Below the pieces are notes generated by a model. It made no database searches and had not been told where the DNA came from. It was given only the letters and a program-made list of their open reading frames with translations. From NCBI RefSeq assembly GCF_010993775.1, contig NZ_WOTO01000032.1:39838-103837 (forward strand): a DNA stretch of 64,000 nt, read 5' to 3'. Source of the DNA: Fodinicola feengrottensis. GTDB taxonomy: Bacteria > Actinomycetota > Actinomycetes > Mycobacteriales > HKI-0501. Below, in pieces: positions 46,358 through 55,239 of the stretch. The number at the start of each line of letters is the position of its first letter. Position 1 is the stretch's first letter. A program made the position numbers and the translations under genes.

Positions 46358-46361
46358 GTTG

Positions 46362-46830
46362 TTGGCCGCAGTGCTGGGTTGTTGGCCGCAGTTCCTGCGG
46401 CGGCGCATCCGGTTCGCGTCGCTGGGGTGCCCAAAGGGCGGGCACCCCACCGCCACGAACCTGGGCGGCCTTCGCCGCCGCGCGCGCGGGCGGGGCTGGG
46501 ATAGGTGTGGTTGGGTTTGTGGCCGCAGTTCTTGCGGCGGCGCGTCCGGTTTGTGTCGCTGGGGCGCCCAAAGGGCGGGCGCCCCGCCGCAGTGCCTCTG
46601 GCCGCAGTGCCTGCGGCGGCGCGTCCGGTTCGCGTCGCTGGGGCGCCCAAAGAGCGGGCACCCCACCGCAGTGCCTCTGGCCGCAGTGCCTGCGGCGGCG
46701 CATCCGGTCCGCGTCGCCGGGGCGCCCAAAGAGCGGGCACCCCACCGCCACGAACCTGGGGCGGCCTCCGGCCGCCGCGCGGGCGGGGTGGGATAGGTGT
46801 GGTTGGGATAGCTGTGGCTGGGACAGGTGT
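46362..46830 (+). repeat. Family-2 hairpin array between ftsX and the M23 gene
   Basis: Four tandem modules of about 80 bp, each with an A hairpin (GCCGCAG-nnn-CTGCGGC) followed by GGCGCGTCCGGTTCGCGTCG and a B hairpin (GGGGYGCCC-AAAGnGC-GGGCRCCCC). After modules 1 and 4 comes CCACGAACCTGGGCGGCC, a GGCGGCC..GGCCGCC hairpin and GGGCTGGGATAGGTGTGG. The A-hairpin loop varies (TTC, TTC, TGC, TGC). It starts five bases after the ftsX stop. Confidence 0.9.
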
Positions 46831-46836
46831 CAAAGT

Positions 46837-46935
46837 ATCTGCTACGGCGTGAAATTGCCGTACCGGTGCTGTTTTCTTGCCCCCACCCAGTGATCGGGGG
46901 GGGGGGGTGGGTTTGAGGACGCGCGCGCGTGAAAA
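46837..46935 (+). repeat. Family-1 repeat, single unit after family-2 array
   Basis: AAGTATCTGCTACGGCGTG, AAATTGCCGTAC, CGGTGCTGTTTTCTTGCC, the CCCCCACCCAGTGATCGGG hairpin with a run of 12 G, TTTGAGGACGCGCGCGCG and AAAATTTT. It is the same extended form as at 48742 and, inverted, at 18908. The 12-G run is probably a mis-called homopolymer. Confidence 0.88.
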
Positions 46936-47096
46936 TTTTGGTCCACTATGGGCGAAATGTCTTTTCTGGCGGGGTAAATGTGACACGCTGATACGGCAGT
47001 GACATTTGTGATTCGGGCATTTCACCCGTAGCCTCACCCTCGACTTGAGATCTAGGCCTGCCGGTCCGGTGGTGCCGGGACTGTCGAGGGGTGACC

Positions 47097-48352
47097 ATGC
47101 GGCGGCGCGTTCAGGTGACGGTGGCGGCGGCGTTGCTGGCCGTCGTGGCGGTGGTGGGGACCCAGCCGGCGCTCGGCGACGACAAGCCCGGCGGCTCCAG
47201 CAACCAGCAGTCGGTCGACAAGCAGCTCGCCCAGGCCGAGGCCATTCTGGAGGGCGTCAACGCCAAGGCGCAACAGGCCGCCACTGCCCTGGCCAGGACG
47301 AAATGCTGCTGCTGCCGGGCGCGCGGGAGACCGTGGCGCGTACGCAGGGCCAGGTCGCGGCCGCGCAGGTAGTGTCGGCCAGCGCACAGCGGGCGGCGAC
47401 TCAGGCGCGGACCGAGCTGGCGACGGCGGCGCAGCAAGTGAGCGCCGCGGACACTGTCGTGAAGCACGCTCGCGACACGGTCGGTTCCTTCGCGGCTGAC
47501 GCGTACAAAGGCATTGGCATGGTCAACCTCGGTGCCGTCCTCAATGCCGAATCACCTTCGCAGCTGGCCACCAACATGGCGTATCTGAACCTCGCCTCCG
47601 GCAAGCAGCGGCAGGCGCTGAACGCGGCGACCGCGGCCCGGCAGGCGGCGACCGAGCAACGCAACGCGTACGTGCTGAAGAAGCAGGCCGCCGAGGCAGC
47701 CGCCAGCCAGGCCAGCACCGCCCTCGTGGGCGCGCAGAAAGCCGCCGCAGCGGCCACCGCGGCGCAGGCCCAGGTACAGGGGCTGGTCACCCAGCAGACG
47801 AGCGCGGTGAACGCTGTCAACGCCCAGCGCAGCGGCGTGGTGGCGCAGGTCGGCAAGCTGCAGGACGAGTCGAACCGGATCGCCGCCCAGCTGCGCGGTG
47901 TCGCCTCCTCACCGCGCGGCGGCCCGGCCAACGGGTCGCTGCTGTCGCCCGGCTACCTGCTCAAACCGGTCGACGGGTGGAAATCCAGCGACTTCGGCTA
48001 CCGCTACGACCCGTACTACCACGTCTGGCAGCTGCACGCCGGCACGGACCTCGCGGCCCCGCACGGCACCCCGATCTATGCCGCCGCCGCTGGCACGGTC
48101 GTACGCGCCGGCTGGAACGGCGGCTATGGCAACTACACGTGCATCTACCACGGGAAACTGCGCGACGGGCGGGGCGTGTCCACCTGCTACGGGCACCAGT
48201 CCGCGATCCTGGTGAGCGACGGGCAGTACGTGCAGCGTGGCCAGCTGATCGGCCGCGTCGGCACCACTGGCGCGTCGACCGGCAACCACCTGCATTTCGA
48301 GGTACGCCTGGACGGCGACCCAGTGAATCCGCTGCGCTATCTCAACGTTTGA
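47097..48352 (+). CDS. Secreted coiled-coil M23 metallopeptidase, likely FtsEX partner (frameshifted)
   Basis: Signal peptide RRRVQVTVAAALLAVVAVVGTQPALG, a long Ala/Gln/Glu-rich coiled coil (about residues 40-270), then a LytM/M23 domain with the zinc ligands in LHAGTDLAAPHGTPIYAAAAG (H-x3-D) and HLHFEVRLDGDPVNPLRYL (H-x-H). A frameshift near 47298 is a missing C. About 418 residues. The EnvC/PcsB-like coiled coil plus the position after ftsX suggest it is the hydrolase that FtsEX activates. Family-2 plus family-1 repeats flank it on both sides in the same orientation. Confidence 0.87.
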
Positions 48353-48354
48353 GT

Positions 48355-48735
48355 TTGTTGGCCGCAGTGCTGGGTTGTTGGCCGCAGTGCCTGCGGCGGC
48401 GCGTCCGGTTCGCGTCGCCGGGGCGCCCAAAGAGCGGGCACCCCACCGCCACGAACCTGGGCGGCCTCCGGCCGCCGCGCGGGGGTGGCCGGGATAGGTG
48501 TGGCTGGGTTTGTGGCCGCAGTGCCTGCGGCGGCGCGTCCGGTTCGTGTCGCTGGGGTGCCCAAAGGGCGGGCACCCCACCGCAGTGCCTCTGGCCGCAG
48601 TGCCTGCGGCGGCGCGTCCGGTTCGCGTCGCCGGGGCGCCCAAAAACCGGGCACCCCACCGCCACGAACCTGGGCGGCCTTCGGTCGCCGCGTGGGCGGG
48701 GCTGGGTTCGGGGTGGTTGGGATGGGCATGCGTGC
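48355..48735 (+). repeat. Family-2 hairpin array after the M23 gene
   Basis: It starts TTGTTGGCCGCAGTGCTGGG exactly as the 46362 array does, two bases after the M23 stop, and carries three A hairpins (loops TGC) and three B hairpins, one with a changed loop (AAAAACC). The CCACGAACCTGGGCGGCC, GGCCGCC and GGGATAGGTGTGG blocks are also shared. It is a direct repeat of 46362-46830, one module shorter. Confidence 0.9.
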
Positions 48736-48741
48736 GGCGAA

Positions 48742-48843
48742 GTATCTGCTACGGCGTGAAATTGTCGTACCGGTGCTGTTTTCTTGCCCCCACCCCAGTG
48801 ATCGGGGTGGGGGGTGGGTTTGAGGACGCGCGCGAGAAATTTT
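48742..48843 (+). repeat. Family-1 repeat, single unit
   Basis: AAGTATCTGCTACGGCGTG, AAATTGTCGTAC, CGGTGCTGTTTTCTTGCC, the CCCCCACCCCAGTGATCGGGGTGGGGG hairpin, TTTGAGGACGCGCGCG and AAATTTTTC. Compared with 46837 an extra base pair (C and G on opposite arms) lengthens the stem, again preserving pairing. Confidence 0.88.
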
Positions 48844-48965
48844 TCGTTGCGGGCGGGTCGTTCGGGGCACGATGTGGGCGTACGGACGACCTCCGTCGCC
48901 GAGCGATCGGGCAGAGATAGCCACAGCTAGCTGCCGGTGCGGCCGCTGTCGGCGAGATTGGCATT

Positions 48966-49633
48966 ATGGACCTGGAAACCAGAGGCGTCGCGGGGCTGCA
49001 TGTCTGGGCCGGCGGCGAGCCGATCGACGACGTGACACTCGCCCAGTGGGAGCTGCAGTTCGCTCGCCGCGCGCTGGCCCTGCTCAAGGAACTGATCACG
49101 GAGCAGGAAATGAAGGCCCTGCTCGCGCCACTTATGGCCCGTTCGAAGAAGCTGTTCGACGAGTGGATCGCCGCGTCGAATGGCCAGCTGCGGTCGTTCG
49201 CCGTCGATATCGAGATTGACGGGCTGTCGGCCGCGCGATTCGCGGCCTGGTTTCAGGCAAACACCGGCGGCGCAGCGATGCTGGCCGCCCATCGAGCATT
49301 TTTTTTTTCGGCGACAGCGATCTGATCGAGACGATGGGCTGGTATCCCGTACACCTGGTCATGGAGCCGCTTCCCGACGACCAGGCGCCCGGTGAGCTGG
49401 ATCCCGACTATCCCCAGCGGGTGATCGCCGCCGGTCGGGTGCAGGGCAGCGCCCAGCCGGCCGGCGCGGTGCTGCACCAGTTCCGGGACGTACCCACCGG
49501 CTGCCGCGCCAAACTCGCCTGCTATTTCCCGGCCGCCGCACCGGACGACTTCATCGCCATCCACCAGCGGCACGTCGCCGTCGAATTCAGCAACTGGCTG
49601 GTTGCCGCCCGCTCTGCCGTCGCCAGCAGCTGA
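48966..49633 (+). CDS. Unrecognised protein with a T10 run (frameshifted)
   Basis: About 223 residues once the frame is restored at a run of ten T (49299-49308). First part: MDLETRGVAGLHVWAGGEPIDDVTLAQWELQFARRALALLKELITEQEMKALLAPLMARSKKLFDEW. Second part: LIETMGWYPVHLVMEPLPDDQAPGELDPDYPQRVIAAGRVQGSAQPAGAVLHQFRDVPTGCRAKL. No signal peptide, membrane span or catalytic motif is evident and I do not recognise a family. It lies between the M23 gene and smpB and converges on the SRPBCC gene, overlapping it by 47 bp. Confidence 0.6.
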
Positions 49634-50082
49634 AGACAAACCGGTGTACGGACTTCAGTCCTACGCCGAGAGCGATGGCCTTCAAGGCAGGAAATGGGCC
49701 GCTTATGGTGACCGTTGTGGTACGCGTCCGGGCCGTACGACCGTACGCCAGTTCCATCAGCTCGAACCGCTCGGCGATCCCGGCCACGAAGCGGCGGAAC
49801 GCGGAACGGCAGATCCGTCTCCTGCATGCGAAACTCCAGCACGCTCGCCGGCTGCCACCGGGTGATGCGTTGCCGGATCACACCCTCGGCCGCCCGGCAC
49901 TCCCGCGCAGCGCCAACGCCGCCCACCCCGGAGGGCAGCGCGCACTCCACTGGCCGTGGCACGCCGAGATAGAAGACCGGCGATCGCGGCCGCCGGTCCA
50001 TCCGCGAATCCACCAGCAGTGGCCACACATCACCTGGTGTCGCCGGCAGTGTGGTGGCGGTGATGACTTTCAGGCTGATCAT
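49587..50082 (-). CDS. SRPBCC (polyketide cyclase/START-like) family protein (frameshifted)
   Basis: MISLKVITATTLPATPGDVWPLLVDSRMDRRPRSPVFYLGVPRPVECALP, then ECRAAEGVIRQRITRWQPASVLEFRMQETDLPF and, after a frameshift near 49800, FVAGIAERFELMELAYG and TVTISGPFPALKAIALGVGLKSVHRFVF: the strand pattern and hydrophobic-cavity helix of SRPBCC proteins. About 165 residues. Ligand unknown. A perfect 18-bp palindrome lies 13 bp upstream of its ATG. Confidence 0.7.
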
Positions 50083-50095
50083 CGAAATCCTCCGA

Positions 50096-50113
50096 CTTGA
50101 GCGATCGCTCAAG
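50096..50113. promoter_or_regulatory. Perfect 18-bp palindrome, TetR-type operator
   Basis: CTTGAGCGATCGCTCAAG lies between the divergent SRPBCC and smpB genes, next to the SRPBCC start. AGCGATCGCT cores with TTGA/TCAA flanks are typical of TetR-family operators. No TetR gene is adjacent, so the regulator is encoded elsewhere. Confidence 0.7.
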
Positions 50114-50233
50114 CCTGCCTCGATGAATCTGCTGTGTCCTGCACCAAAAGGCGGAAACGAGTTGCTCCTGGCGAGCGGAACGGCCATCGTGGAGCCGCGG
50201 TAATATTGCTGATTCTGATCATGGAGGTGTGTT

Positions 50234-50710
50234 GTGTCCCGCGAGACTGGGCGCAAGGCGATCGCGTCCAACCGCAAGGCGCGGCACGACTACACGATTC
50301 TGGACACCTGGGAAGCCGGCGTCATGCTGACCGGCACCGAGGTCAAGTCGCTGCGGCTGGGCCGCGCGTCGCTGGTGGACGGGTTCGCGCTGGTCGAGGG
50401 CGGCGAGATCTGGCTGCACGGGGTGCACATCCCGGAATACATGCAGGGCACCTGGACCAACCACGCCCCGCGACGCAAACGCAAGCTGCTGCTCCATAAG
50501 TCCGAGATCGAGAAGCTCATCGGCAAGACGCACGAGGGCGGCCTCACGATGGTGCCGCTGCAGATGTACTTCTCCGACGGCAAGGTCAAGGTCGAGCTGG
50601 CGCTGGCCCGCGGCAAGCGGGAGTACGACAAGCGTCAGGACCTCGCTCGCCGCGACGCGGACCGCGAGGTCCTAAGGGCTCTCGGGCGGCGGACGAAGGG
50701 CATGGAGTGA
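50234..50710 (+). CDS. smpB: SsrA-binding protein SmpB
   Basis: 158 residues: RETGRKAIASNRKARHDYTILDTWEAGVMLTGTEVKSLRLGRASLVDGFALVEGGEIWLHGVHIPEY and the basic tail KREYDKRQDLARRDADREVLRALGRRTKG match SmpB throughout. It delivers tmRNA to stalled ribosomes; ssrA lies 0.9 kb downstream. GTG start after GGAGGTGTGTT. Intact. Overlaps the amidohydrolase start by 4 bp. Confidence 0.95.
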   Translation: MSRETGRKAIASNRKARHDYTILDTWEAGVMLTGTEVKSLRLGRASLVDGFALVEGGEIWLHGVHIPEYMQGTWTNHAPRRKRKLLLHKSEIEKLIGKTHEGGLTMVPLQMYFSDGKVKVELALARGKREYDKRQDLARRDADREVLRALGRRTKGME

Positions 50711-51599
50711 CGCCGCCCGCGTCAGACGCCGACATCCCGGCGTACTGGCGCGGGCTCGGCCTGCCTGGCCTGATCGACACGCACGTCCACTTCCTGCCCG
50801 TACGGATGCAGGAGAAGGTGTGGGACTACTTCGACCACGGGTCCGCGAACTACGGGACTGACTGGCCTGTGGTCTATCGGTTGCCTGAATCCGCGCGTGT
50901 CTCGTTATTGGAGTCGTTTGGAGTTCTCGCGTTTCCGTCGCTGCCGTATCCGCACAAACCGGGCATGGCCGGGTGGCTGAACGCCGAGGCGGCCACTTTC
51001 GCCGATCGAGTGCCGTCGGTGCTGAAGTCCGCGACCTTCTACCCCGAGCCTTCGGCGCTGTCGTACGTGACCGCGGCGCTGGATGACGGCGTACGTATCT
51101 TCAAGGTGCACGTACAGGTGGGCGCCTTCGACCCGCGGGACGAGCTGCTGATGCCGGTGTGGGGGCTGCTGGCGTCGTCCGGCGTGCCGGTTGTCGTGCA
51201 CTGCGGCTCCGGCCCGTTGGCTGGGGGGCGCACACCGGGCCTGGGCCTTTCGGGGACGTGCTAGCCGCCCATCCGTCGCTTACGGCGATCATCGCCACAC
51301 GGGGGATGCCGGAATACGCCGCTTTCCTGACGTTGGCTATGGCGTACGAGCGCGTCTACCTCGACACGACGATGGTCGCCACCGACTTCACCAACGCACT
51401 GATGCCGCTGCCCTCGGACGTGGCCGCCCGCTATGCAGACATCGGGGACAAGATCCTCTTCGGCTCCGACTTCCCGTCCATCCCACACTCGTACGCGCAC
51501 CAGATCTCCGCCGTACACGGGCTTGACCTGGGCGATGACTGGATGCGGGCGGTTCTCCACGACAACGCGGCGCGGCTGTTCGGGCTCCCGGTGGAGTAA
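50707..51599 (+). CDS. Amidohydrolase-2 family metal-dependent hydrolase (frameshifted)
   Basis: LPGLIDTHVHFLPVRMQEKVWDYFDH carries H-x-H at the first barrel strand; VPVVVHCGSGP the strand-5 His region; LDTTMVATDF and ILFGSDFPSIPHSYAHQI the strand-8 Asp. The frame is broken near 51228 in a G-run. About 297 residues. This is the TIM-barrel decarboxylase/hydrolase group; substrate unknown. It is inserted between smpB and ssrA and coupled to smpB by a GTGA overlap. Confidence 0.82.
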
Positions 51600-51652
51600 T
51601 CCGGTTGCCTGGCGCGTTAAGCTCTGTGAGTTGTGTTAATGATCCACTACCA

Positions 51653-52025
51653 GGGGGTGAACGGTCTCGACTCCGGACGTCGAGCCAGGGGAAGCGTGCC
51701 GAGGAAGCCGACGATCATCTCGTTAACGAATAATGTCGGAAACCAATAAGCGCCGACTCTAGTCAGCGCCAGTTCGCTCTCGCTGCCTAAGCAGCTAGAG
51801 CGTCTGTGTCAGACCGGGGATGTCTCCGACCCGGACCCTGGCATCGACTAGGAGAATCACCAGCCGGTCCGGCCACGGGATCGGCTGGGACATCAAACAG
51901 TGGCTGGGCCTGTCGCACCAGCTTGTTCGCATGACTGGTGAGGCCAAGTAGGGACGACGCGAACTACGCACGTAGAAGCCCTCGCAAGCCGCCGGAGGAC
52001 CCGGGTTCGATTCCCGGCACCTCCA
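51653..52025 (+). ncRNA. ssrA: tmRNA (transfer-messenger RNA)
   Basis: The 5' end GGGGGTGAACGGTCTCGAC and 3' end GGTTCGATTCCCGGCACCTCC form the tRNA-like domain: GGGGGTG pairs with CACCTCC, and CCGGG/CCCGG make the T stem around TTCGATT. The mRNA part encodes ADSSQRQFALAA (51752-51787) and TAA at 51788, close to the mycobacterial tag. Length about 373 nt; the 3' CCA is not encoded. A strong terminator follows. It rescues ribosomes stalled on broken mRNA, with SmpB. Confidence 0.95.
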
Positions 52026-52047
52026 CAACGTATGACCTGCAAAGATA

Positions 52048-52096
52048 CCGCTCCCGTTCCCATAGAACGCCTTATGGGGAACGGGAGCGGTTTTTT
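52048..52096 (+). terminator. Rho-independent terminator of ssrA
   Basis: CCGCTCCCGTTCCC and GGGAACGGGAGCGG form a perfect 14-bp stem (extended by CATA/TATG pairs), followed by TTTTTT at 52091-52096. Confidence 0.95.
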
Positions 52097-52131
52097 CGAT
52101 CGGGTCTGCCGAGCCGTGACCTGAGTCGAGG

Positions 52132-52294
52132 TCAGTTTCCGCGCCGAGAACGCCGCGCGGGGTTGGCGTCCATGTCCTCCGGTTCGGCGTCCATCGCGAT
52201 CATGTCCGCGATCTCCTGGAACGCGCCGAGGCGACCGAGGTTAACGCGGTCGCCCGCTACTAGCAGGTTCTCTCCGTACAAGCCCTCGACGGCG
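52132..52294 (-). pseudogene. Short gene remnant behind ssrA
   Basis: On the minus strand a frame reads VEGLYGENLLVAGDRVNLGRLGAF, QEIADMIAMDAEPEDMDANPARRSRRGN and then a stop, which looks like a real protein end, but it opens directly after two stop codons. On the plus strand a different short coding-like piece (TREELEAVITCAMAGMGVPYVHTIKHRQLS) spans about 52303-52392. Neither has a start. The stretch 52097-52455 therefore seems to hold decayed genes; no family is recognised. Confidence 0.3.
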
Positions 52295-52455
52295 CACCCG
52301 CGAGGAGCTGGAAGCGGTCATCACCTGTGCCATGGCCGGGATGGGAGTCCCTTACGTCCACACCATCAAACACCGGCAGCTGAGCCCTTGTCGGGGGCCG
52401 CTGCTTTCTCACCCGTACGGACTGTCCAGGTTCGCAGGCGCTGACAACGAACCGG

Positions 52456-53236
52456 TCAGTCGAACAAGCTTTCCTGGGTGGCATGGGCTTTCCGGCCCCA
52501 AGCTCGGATAGTGGCGTCGGCATCGTTGGCAGCCAAGGTTTGCGCGCGATCGTGCTCGCCCCACTTGGTCAGCTGTTCCAGCGCTGCTTTGCGTGGCGCC
52601 CTGTGGCCGCACCGCAATGCGGCGTCGACCACCATGCGTGCCTGGTCCGAATCCAGTTCGTCCACGACGCGTACCGCGCCGGCTATCGCGGCCGTGGCAT
52701 CTCGGGCCGGTAGTCCTTGGGTACGGGCCAATACGTCGGCAGGGGGTGGCCAGGCTTCGGGAGACGACCCGTTCCGCGGCCCAAGCCCGTAACGGCGGCC
52801 ACACCCGCCGTTCGGCGGTCATTGGCGTCGTCGGATCCTCATGCACGGTCCGTTGCTTCGGCGCACGGGCGGTCGGGGAGAGATCGATCTCGATGAAGGT
52901 GCTGCCGAGCCAGCCGAGCGGATACTCGTACGTCGCCTTTTCCGGCCACAGCAGTTCTTCGGCCAGCTGGTCTTGCTGTTCGTCGTTGAGGATTTCTGTC
53001 GCCAAAATGCCGGCCAGTACCCGGGAGCTGGTGCGCCGCCAGCGCCAATCCGTACACAGCAACAGCGCCGAGTCGACGGGTCCCGGCTGTCCGGCGCCAT
53101 GTAGGCGGCGGAAGGTGTCAATCGCGACGGACGGCGCCAACTCACGCAGGGTGGTGACGATCACCAGCAGCCGCCATAGGCTTTGCGCATCGGGCACGTC
53201 GGCGACGTTCGGTTCCTCCTCGTCGGGTGGCCACAT
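52456..53236 (-). CDS. Unrecognised soluble protein (frameshifted)
   Basis: About 260 residues. N-terminal half: PPDEEEPNVADVPDAQSLWRLLVIVTTLRELAPSVAIDTFRRLHGAGQPGPVDSALLLCTDWRWRRTSSRVLAGILATEILNDEQQDQLAEELLW. C-terminal half after a frameshift near 52745: AIAGAVRVVDELDSDQARMVVDAALRCGHRAPRKAALEQLTKWGEHDRAQTLAANDADATIRAWG, a helical-repeat-like pattern. Start ATG 53236 is preceded by AAGGAG. Divergent from the large gene at 53327, 90 bp away, which may be its partner. No family recognised. Confidence 0.6.
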
Positions 53237-53326
53237 AGCTCGACATTCTCCTTTCCCGATCCGCCCGGGCGGCGGCGGCACGTACACCCGTTGGATGACG
53301 AGTTCAGTGTGCGGAACAATGCGTGG

Positions 53327-55239
53327 GTGGCGACTGACTCCCGAGACCTGCCTAGTCGATCCGATGAGTTGCTGGACGATTTCGAAGCGTGGGCAGGTAA
53401 ATCTCAGGTAGAGATGGGTAGTTTCGTCGTCGAGGTGGCGTTGGAGTGGCGTACGGACGCGGCAGGCAATCTCTCGACGAGTGGACTACGCAGGATGTTC
53501 GAGAGCTGTTGCTCGACTGGTTCCCGCGGAACATCACCATCCCTGAGCCCGAGTGGCCGGCAGTGCTTTTGACCTTGCACCGCTGGGTTGACTTCCTTGT
53601 CGATCTCCGATCCCATCGGCCGGGTGACGCGGCCGCGCTGCACGCCGAGATCGATCGGGCCACCGACGAGTTCCACGCCCGGATGTCCGACGAACGCAAC
53701 TACGGGTTGGACAAGTTCTGGACCGCTCGGATGCTCGAAGCTGGTGTCGATCCCGAAGACGGCGAGCAGGTCGAGGCGTTCATGACCGCAGTCAATGCCG
53801 GTGAGATCGAATACGACCAGGAAACATTGGACCTGATCATGCGCTTCGACGGGCTTGACGGCCCGTTCGGCGATTTCGGTGCTGAGCAAGAGACGCCACG
53901 GCTTCCTCCGGTGGTTTTGCCGTCAGATGCTGAGCTCGCGGCGCTTGCTCAGCAGTCGATGGTGGTCTCTCGGCTGCGAGTCCTGGTGACCTGGGTAGGC
54001 CTGGGTCGTACGTTGACGCAGGCCAAGAAGCTGCGAATCGAGGACGCGCGCGAACTGGCCGAGCTGTTGGCAGTCGATCAGCCGTACGTCGAGCAGGCGC
54101 TCAGCAGCGCGGACCTGCCAGAGGTTTCGTTGGTGGTCGCGTGGGCTGTCGCGATCCGGGTGGTTCGAGTGCTCAAGGGCCGGCTCGTACCGGTGAAGAG
54201 CGCGGCGGGCCTGCCTGATCGGCCCCTGGAGTTATGGCGGCGGGCCTTCCACGCCTTTGGTGAGTTGGGAGCGGCTGTTTGCCCGCCGGTGAGTCAACTC
54301 TGACGAGCCGCCGCTCGTCGGGTTAAAGCTCACGGATGTGACGCAGGCTCTTTGGCTGGCTCTCTACAGCGCCGGGGACACGCCGTTGCCTGCGGTGCTG
54401 CTGGTTGATCTGGTACGAGATATCGTCGCTGACGCGAATCCCTTCGCGGGTTTCGTAGCGGCCAGCCTCTCCGGTTCGACGTGGGAGCGAGATCTGGATC
54501 GCGTACTCGCAGCTCTGCAGGTCCTTGGCGCGCTCGACCTCACGGTGACCGACGATCCAGCGGAACGCGAGAAAATCGTTGAACTGTCGGGCAAAGCCGA
54601 CCCGGAGCTGACCCTCGTACGACTGACTCCACTAGGTCGGGGGGGGGTACGAGAATTGCTGGTGGAAGATGGAGTTGACGCGCCGCTTGCCGAGGATTTC
54701 GCTGGCGCATCGGTGGAAGAACTCTCTGCTGTGCTGAACAGCGGGCCGAGTCTCGAAGTCGGCGATGCGGTTTTGGGCGCCTGGCTCGGAGCGCGCGTAC
54801 GCCAGAGAAGGCGGCCGCCGAGTTGGCCGAGTTTTGCGCTGACGCCACGACTCCCGGAGACCGTCTGATGGCGCTGGCCGGTCTAAGCGACACCGGACCG
54901 GCAGGTGTCGAACAGGTGCGCCGATTGCGTACTTCTGGCGGCATTGTCGGAGCACTCGCCACTGAATGGCTCGTAAACCACGACGCCTTGGACGCGAATG
55001 CCGCGACCGAGCAGGAGACGACGCTCTCGCTCGGGGAGAATCTGATGGCGATGCACGAAAACAACGGGCTCGTCGAGGGCCTAATGCAATTTCCGTCGAG
55101 TAATCAGATCGATTTTGTACGTGCGCTGGCTACCAACGTCCATCCGGACAGTGTGGAGTTGCTCAAGGTGATCGGTGCTGAGAGCGAGGACGAATCAGTG
55201 GCGGAGGCGGCCCGTGCAGCGCTCGAAGGCGCCAATTAG
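53327..55239 (+). CDS. Large unrecognised helical protein (three frameshifts)
   Basis: Three frames join into about 637 residues. Start: ATDSRDLPSRSDELLDDFEAWAGKSQVEMGSFVVEVALEW; after a break near 53470 TTQDVRELLLDWFPRNITIPEPEWPAVLLTLHRWVDFLVDL; near 54290 the text passes from FHAFGELGAAVCPP to VGLKLTDVTQALWLALYSAGDTPLP; near 54800 to ELAEFCADATTPGDRLMALAGLSDTG. The C-terminus (LVNHDALDAN, LLKVIGAESEDESVAEAARAALEG) has a HEAT-like look. Two separate genes split near 54300 is the alternative. Function unknown. Confidence 0.55.

Noticed and set aside
46345..46760. Long repetitive open frames on the minus strand through the family-2 arrays, also at 19044-19330 and 48337-48760
   Set aside because: They exist in several frames at once, read as low-complexity Ala/Pro/Arg/Gly strings produced by the hairpin repeats, lack ribosome-binding sites and change with module number.
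46977..47096. A cyclic-di-AMP (ydaO-type) riboswitch before the M23 gene
   Set aside because: Such switches often precede cell-wall hydrolase genes, but the conserved ydaO core blocks are not visible; only a weak AAATGTGAC/GTGACATTT inverted pair is present.
19030..48735. CRISPR array
   Set aside because: Repeats are themselves hairpins separated by conserved, not variable, linkers; no cas genes are present.
51653..52096. Prophage or integrative element att site at the ssrA 3' end
   Set aside because: No second copy of the ssrA 3' sequence and no integrase or phage gene was found up to 64 kb, so only a decayed island can be suggested.
51938..52444. A plus-strand gene starting inside tmRNA
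   Set aside because: Its first 30 codons are the tRNA-like domain of ssrA and it crosses the terminator.
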